A DNA stretch of 64,000 bases, taken from positions 1,488,001 through 1,552,000 of the forward strand of contig CALSFV010000005.1 of the NCBI GenBank assembly GCA_943737045.1, read 5' to 3'. Source of the DNA: Parapristionchus giblindavisi (lineage: Eukaryota > Nematoda > Chromadorea > Rhabditida > Diplogasteridae). Below are positions 61,677 to 64,000 of this stretch, piece by piece (position 1 is the stretch's first letter; every line of letters starts with the position of its first letter). The translations under genes were made by a program, and so were the position numbers. Under the pieces are notes generated by a model. That model was not told where the DNA came from. It did not search any database and saw only the letters and a program-made list of their open reading frames with translations.

Positions 61677-64000
61677 TCATTCTTCTTCTTGTGGATGATC
61701 AGAATTGAACAGTGAGAGGAACATCCCAATTGTCCACTCATCACTCTTCATTCCTCCTTCCAATGACGCCGTCGATGCGTCATCAACGTCGCGTGCCATA
61801 CGATAGATACGCTCGTCAATCTTAAAAAGATCAAAGATCAAAGATCAAAGTACAAATCATAGGGACCAAAGTGCAAACCGTTGCTTGGGCGAGCACATGG
61901 TACACGTGAACCGGTCTCATTTGTCCCATGCGATCACAACGTCCAATCGCCTGAACAAAAAATCAATAAATACTAGTTAGCAAAGATCAAAGATCAACCT
62001 GTCGTTCCATCGACGTATCCTCGATAGGATCGGCGAAGATGATATGATTGGCCACGGTCAGATTGACACCCTTTGCGCCCGATCGATACTGCATCAGCAG
62101 CACCTGTCATGGATAACAGTAGTGTAATCAAGTACAGTAACCCAGAATATGGCCGTAAAAATGACTATAGTATTCTAGGAGGAATAACTAGACCATGGAA
62201 AACGATCAATTACGAAAGTACCGTAACCCGATGTCATGACTACCGTAACATAAGATGTAGTGTACGACTACAGTAATGATTGAAAACCCCAGAGTACGAT
62301 ACCCTCTTAGCTGGATTGTTATTGAAGTCGGCGAAGACGGAGTGTGGCTTGGCGCCAGCGGTCAGAGCGACGAAGGGCAGGCCGCAGCGCTCGAACACGC
62401 TCATTATCGAGGCCAGACCGTACAGCTCGGATGTGAACACGATGATCTACAATAGCAATACGTCATTGATTGGATACCGTAGTCACTGTCAGGCAATCAA
62501 TATCGCTGGGATACTGTAGCCGTAACAAAAATCAATAATCACCTTCTCGTTAGGATCTGCCTTGAGGATCGCGTCAATGCGTCGGACGATAGCATCGAAC
62601 TACAAAAAAAATGATTTTCCGTACTACCGTAATCAATCATAAAATAATTCGGAATACGGCGATTATAGGGGCCGAAACCTTTGTCAACGGCCTCTTCAAC
62701 GGACTACGCTCCCTCGTTGTTAGAGAACAGAGAAATAGTGTGCGCAATGAAGAGGCCATTGAGCGAGATCACTCTCCCGTTAATGAACTAAATACCGTAC
62801 CCAGTCCACGATACACTGCGCCCAATACTCAACAGATGCAAATACTACCAAAATCAATCAACAAAATACCGTACTAAATTCTTCCAGATACTGTACTTCA
62901 TCATCAACAGATCCATAGAATACCGTACCCAATACTACCGTAAGAAATCAATAGAATACCGTATACCTTCGCACTGAGTCGGTGCTTCGCGATGGCATCA
63001 TCGAGGGGTCGCTTTCTCCGTTCCGCTAGCTTCGAGTTGACCAGCATGACGAGACGCTTATCGCACGGCTCACGACAAACCGTACACTTGATCTCTCTCT
63101 CACCTGCCGACATCCTGCAAAAGCAATAGTAATACTAATACAAATACTAACAACAACAACAACAATAATAATAATGTGAAAGTACGGCATGTCTGCTTAG
63201 GGTACGGTATGGCTGTTTAGAGTACTGTATATAGCATGGAATGGCTGCGGTATATGGTAATGACTCACTTCTTCAGTCCCACATAGCAGAGGTCGCAGGT
63301 GTAGTGGGCACATGGCAGCACCATCCACGATTGTCCAATCTCCATTAGACAGATGGGACACTCTCGAACCTTCGTCGTAGTCTGATTGCCGGATGTGGAT
63401 CCGGAGGTGTCGGCTACCGTAGTCGTACCTGACACGGCGTCACCACCGAGCTCGCTCCTGGTAAGAAAGTGGTGATAATGTGCCATTAACGCTCTCATGG
63501 ACCACAAACGTACGTCGAATAGCCACGTTACAGATTTTAAAAAAAGCGGCCAGGGTTTCCGCTTTTTCAAGTATTTTTCAAATTTGATTGCGGCAAGATT
63601 TTTGCAAAATGCGGCCAGGTTTTCAAAAAAAAATCACGCAATGCGGTCGGGCTTCGTAGTTTGTAACGTGCTTTTCGGCTATAAACGGAATAAAATAAAT
63701 CGATACTTGAGCGTAGAAGCGTATCGCAAGTTGGCAACGGCCTTTGTGTACACCTTCGTCGATTGTGAGAGATCATAATCAGTACTACCAGCAAGTCTCT
63801 GAAATTTAATCACTTTAAAAATCTTATTTCCACATCACAGTGATACTGCCTACGATATTAGCATGTCGAATGACATTCAATCGATAATCTCATATTGCTC
63901 GAAAATCAATAATTATAAAGTAAAAATGTATACTGACCATCAGTGAACGCTTCGATTCATTCTTTCCAACGCGCTCTGTGCACTGACGCAGCTCTCGACT
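61677..64000 (-). CDS. SHPRH: SHPRH-type SNF2 helicase / RING E3 ubiquitin ligase, C-terminal part (partial)
   Basis: Minus-strand exons 5' to 3': 63938->64000, 63707-63798, 63269-63457, 62967-63114, 62543-62599, 62303-62446, 61999-62103, 61879-61950, 61677-61820 (stop TGA 61677-61679); all phases agree, 337 aa visible. A RING motif (VRECPICLMEI, MVLPCAHYTCDLC, CTVCREPC) sits between helicase lobes, which is diagnostic of SHPRH/Rad5-like proteins. The helicase C-terminal lobe follows: IIVFTSELYGLASIMSVF, MQYRSGAKGVNLTVANHII, then the arginine-containing motif VI AIGRCDRMGQ and RPVHVYHVLAQAT. The tail is acidic (HPQEEE). Known family role: PCNA polyubiquitination and DNA-damage tolerance. A Ser/Thr/Gly-rich insert precedes the RING. 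The 63458-63706 intron carries a degenerate hAT-like MITE. The N-terminal part lies off the right edge. Confidence 0.92.
63512..63686. mobile_element. Degenerate CATAGGTCGAA-family MITE in an SHPRH intron
   Basis: Shares CGTCGAATAGCCACGTTAC at the left, CGGCCAGG internal strings and GTAACGTGCTTTTCGGCTAT at the right. The ends are worn and no duplication is clear. Confidence 0.65.

Overview
The window is eukaryotic nuclear DNA, AT-rich with many small introns (mostly 44-110 nt in the compact genes, with TTTCAG/TTGCAG-type acceptors). It is very probably from a rhabditid nematode. The evidence is a set of recognisable worm-type genes (PXF-1/RapGEF2, RACK-1, MSPN-1/ATAD1, a ZHP/RNF212-type meiotic RING protein, SHPRH), acceptor-like sites just upstream of start codons that would suit spliced-leader trans-splicing, and an abundance of TACAGTA/TACCGTA/ATTGATTG motifs. 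I cannot name the species. There are no prokaryotic features; what looks like long ORFs elsewhere is mostly low-complexity or tandem-repeat sequence.

Layout. (1) About 1-22.8 kb, minus strand: the N-terminal half of a pxf-1-like Rap guanine-nucleotide exchange factor, 17 phase-consistent exons; the catalytic C-terminal half lies off the left edge. Two introns exceed 5 kb, and several introns are loaded with purine/pyrimidine microsatellites and short inverted-repeat transposons. (2) 24.5-29.2 kb, plus strand: rack-1 followed closely by mspn-1. (3) 35.0-37.2 kb, plus strand: a 14-exon RING/coiled-coil gene of the ZHP family. (4) 61.7-64.0 kb, minus strand: the C-terminal part of an SHPRH-type SNF2/RING ubiquitin ligase that runs off the right edge.

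The most unusual part is 29-61 kb, a mosaic of repeated copies of one neighbourhood. The last three exons of mspn-1, the spacer behind it (with a tRNA-like Pol III-type sequence, TATA-like boxes and a palindromic GTGACGTCAC element) and a 5' piece of rack-1 recur in direct and inverted order (about 38.5-44.9, 45.7-47.5 inverted, 47.5-50.8, 52.3-58.1, 58.8-60.4 inverted). Because several copies are present, paralogous 'empty sites' can be read inside the window. They reveal discrete later insertions: a 1.43-kb foldback element, a TA-flanked mariner-type MITE, a 208-bp inverted-repeat element, a TAA-flanked 432-bp Harbinger-like MITE, a 399-bp insert carrying a spliced-gene fragment, and a Penelope-like retroelement with a GIY-YIG endonuclease and a hammerhead-ribozyme-like core.

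Two gene-level puzzles stand out. mspn-1 reads as a full-length ATAD1 only if exactly 10 nt, beginning GT and ending AG, are removed from one exon. The partial mspn-1 copy shows mostly synonymous differences. No function is claimed for the amplified block as a whole.
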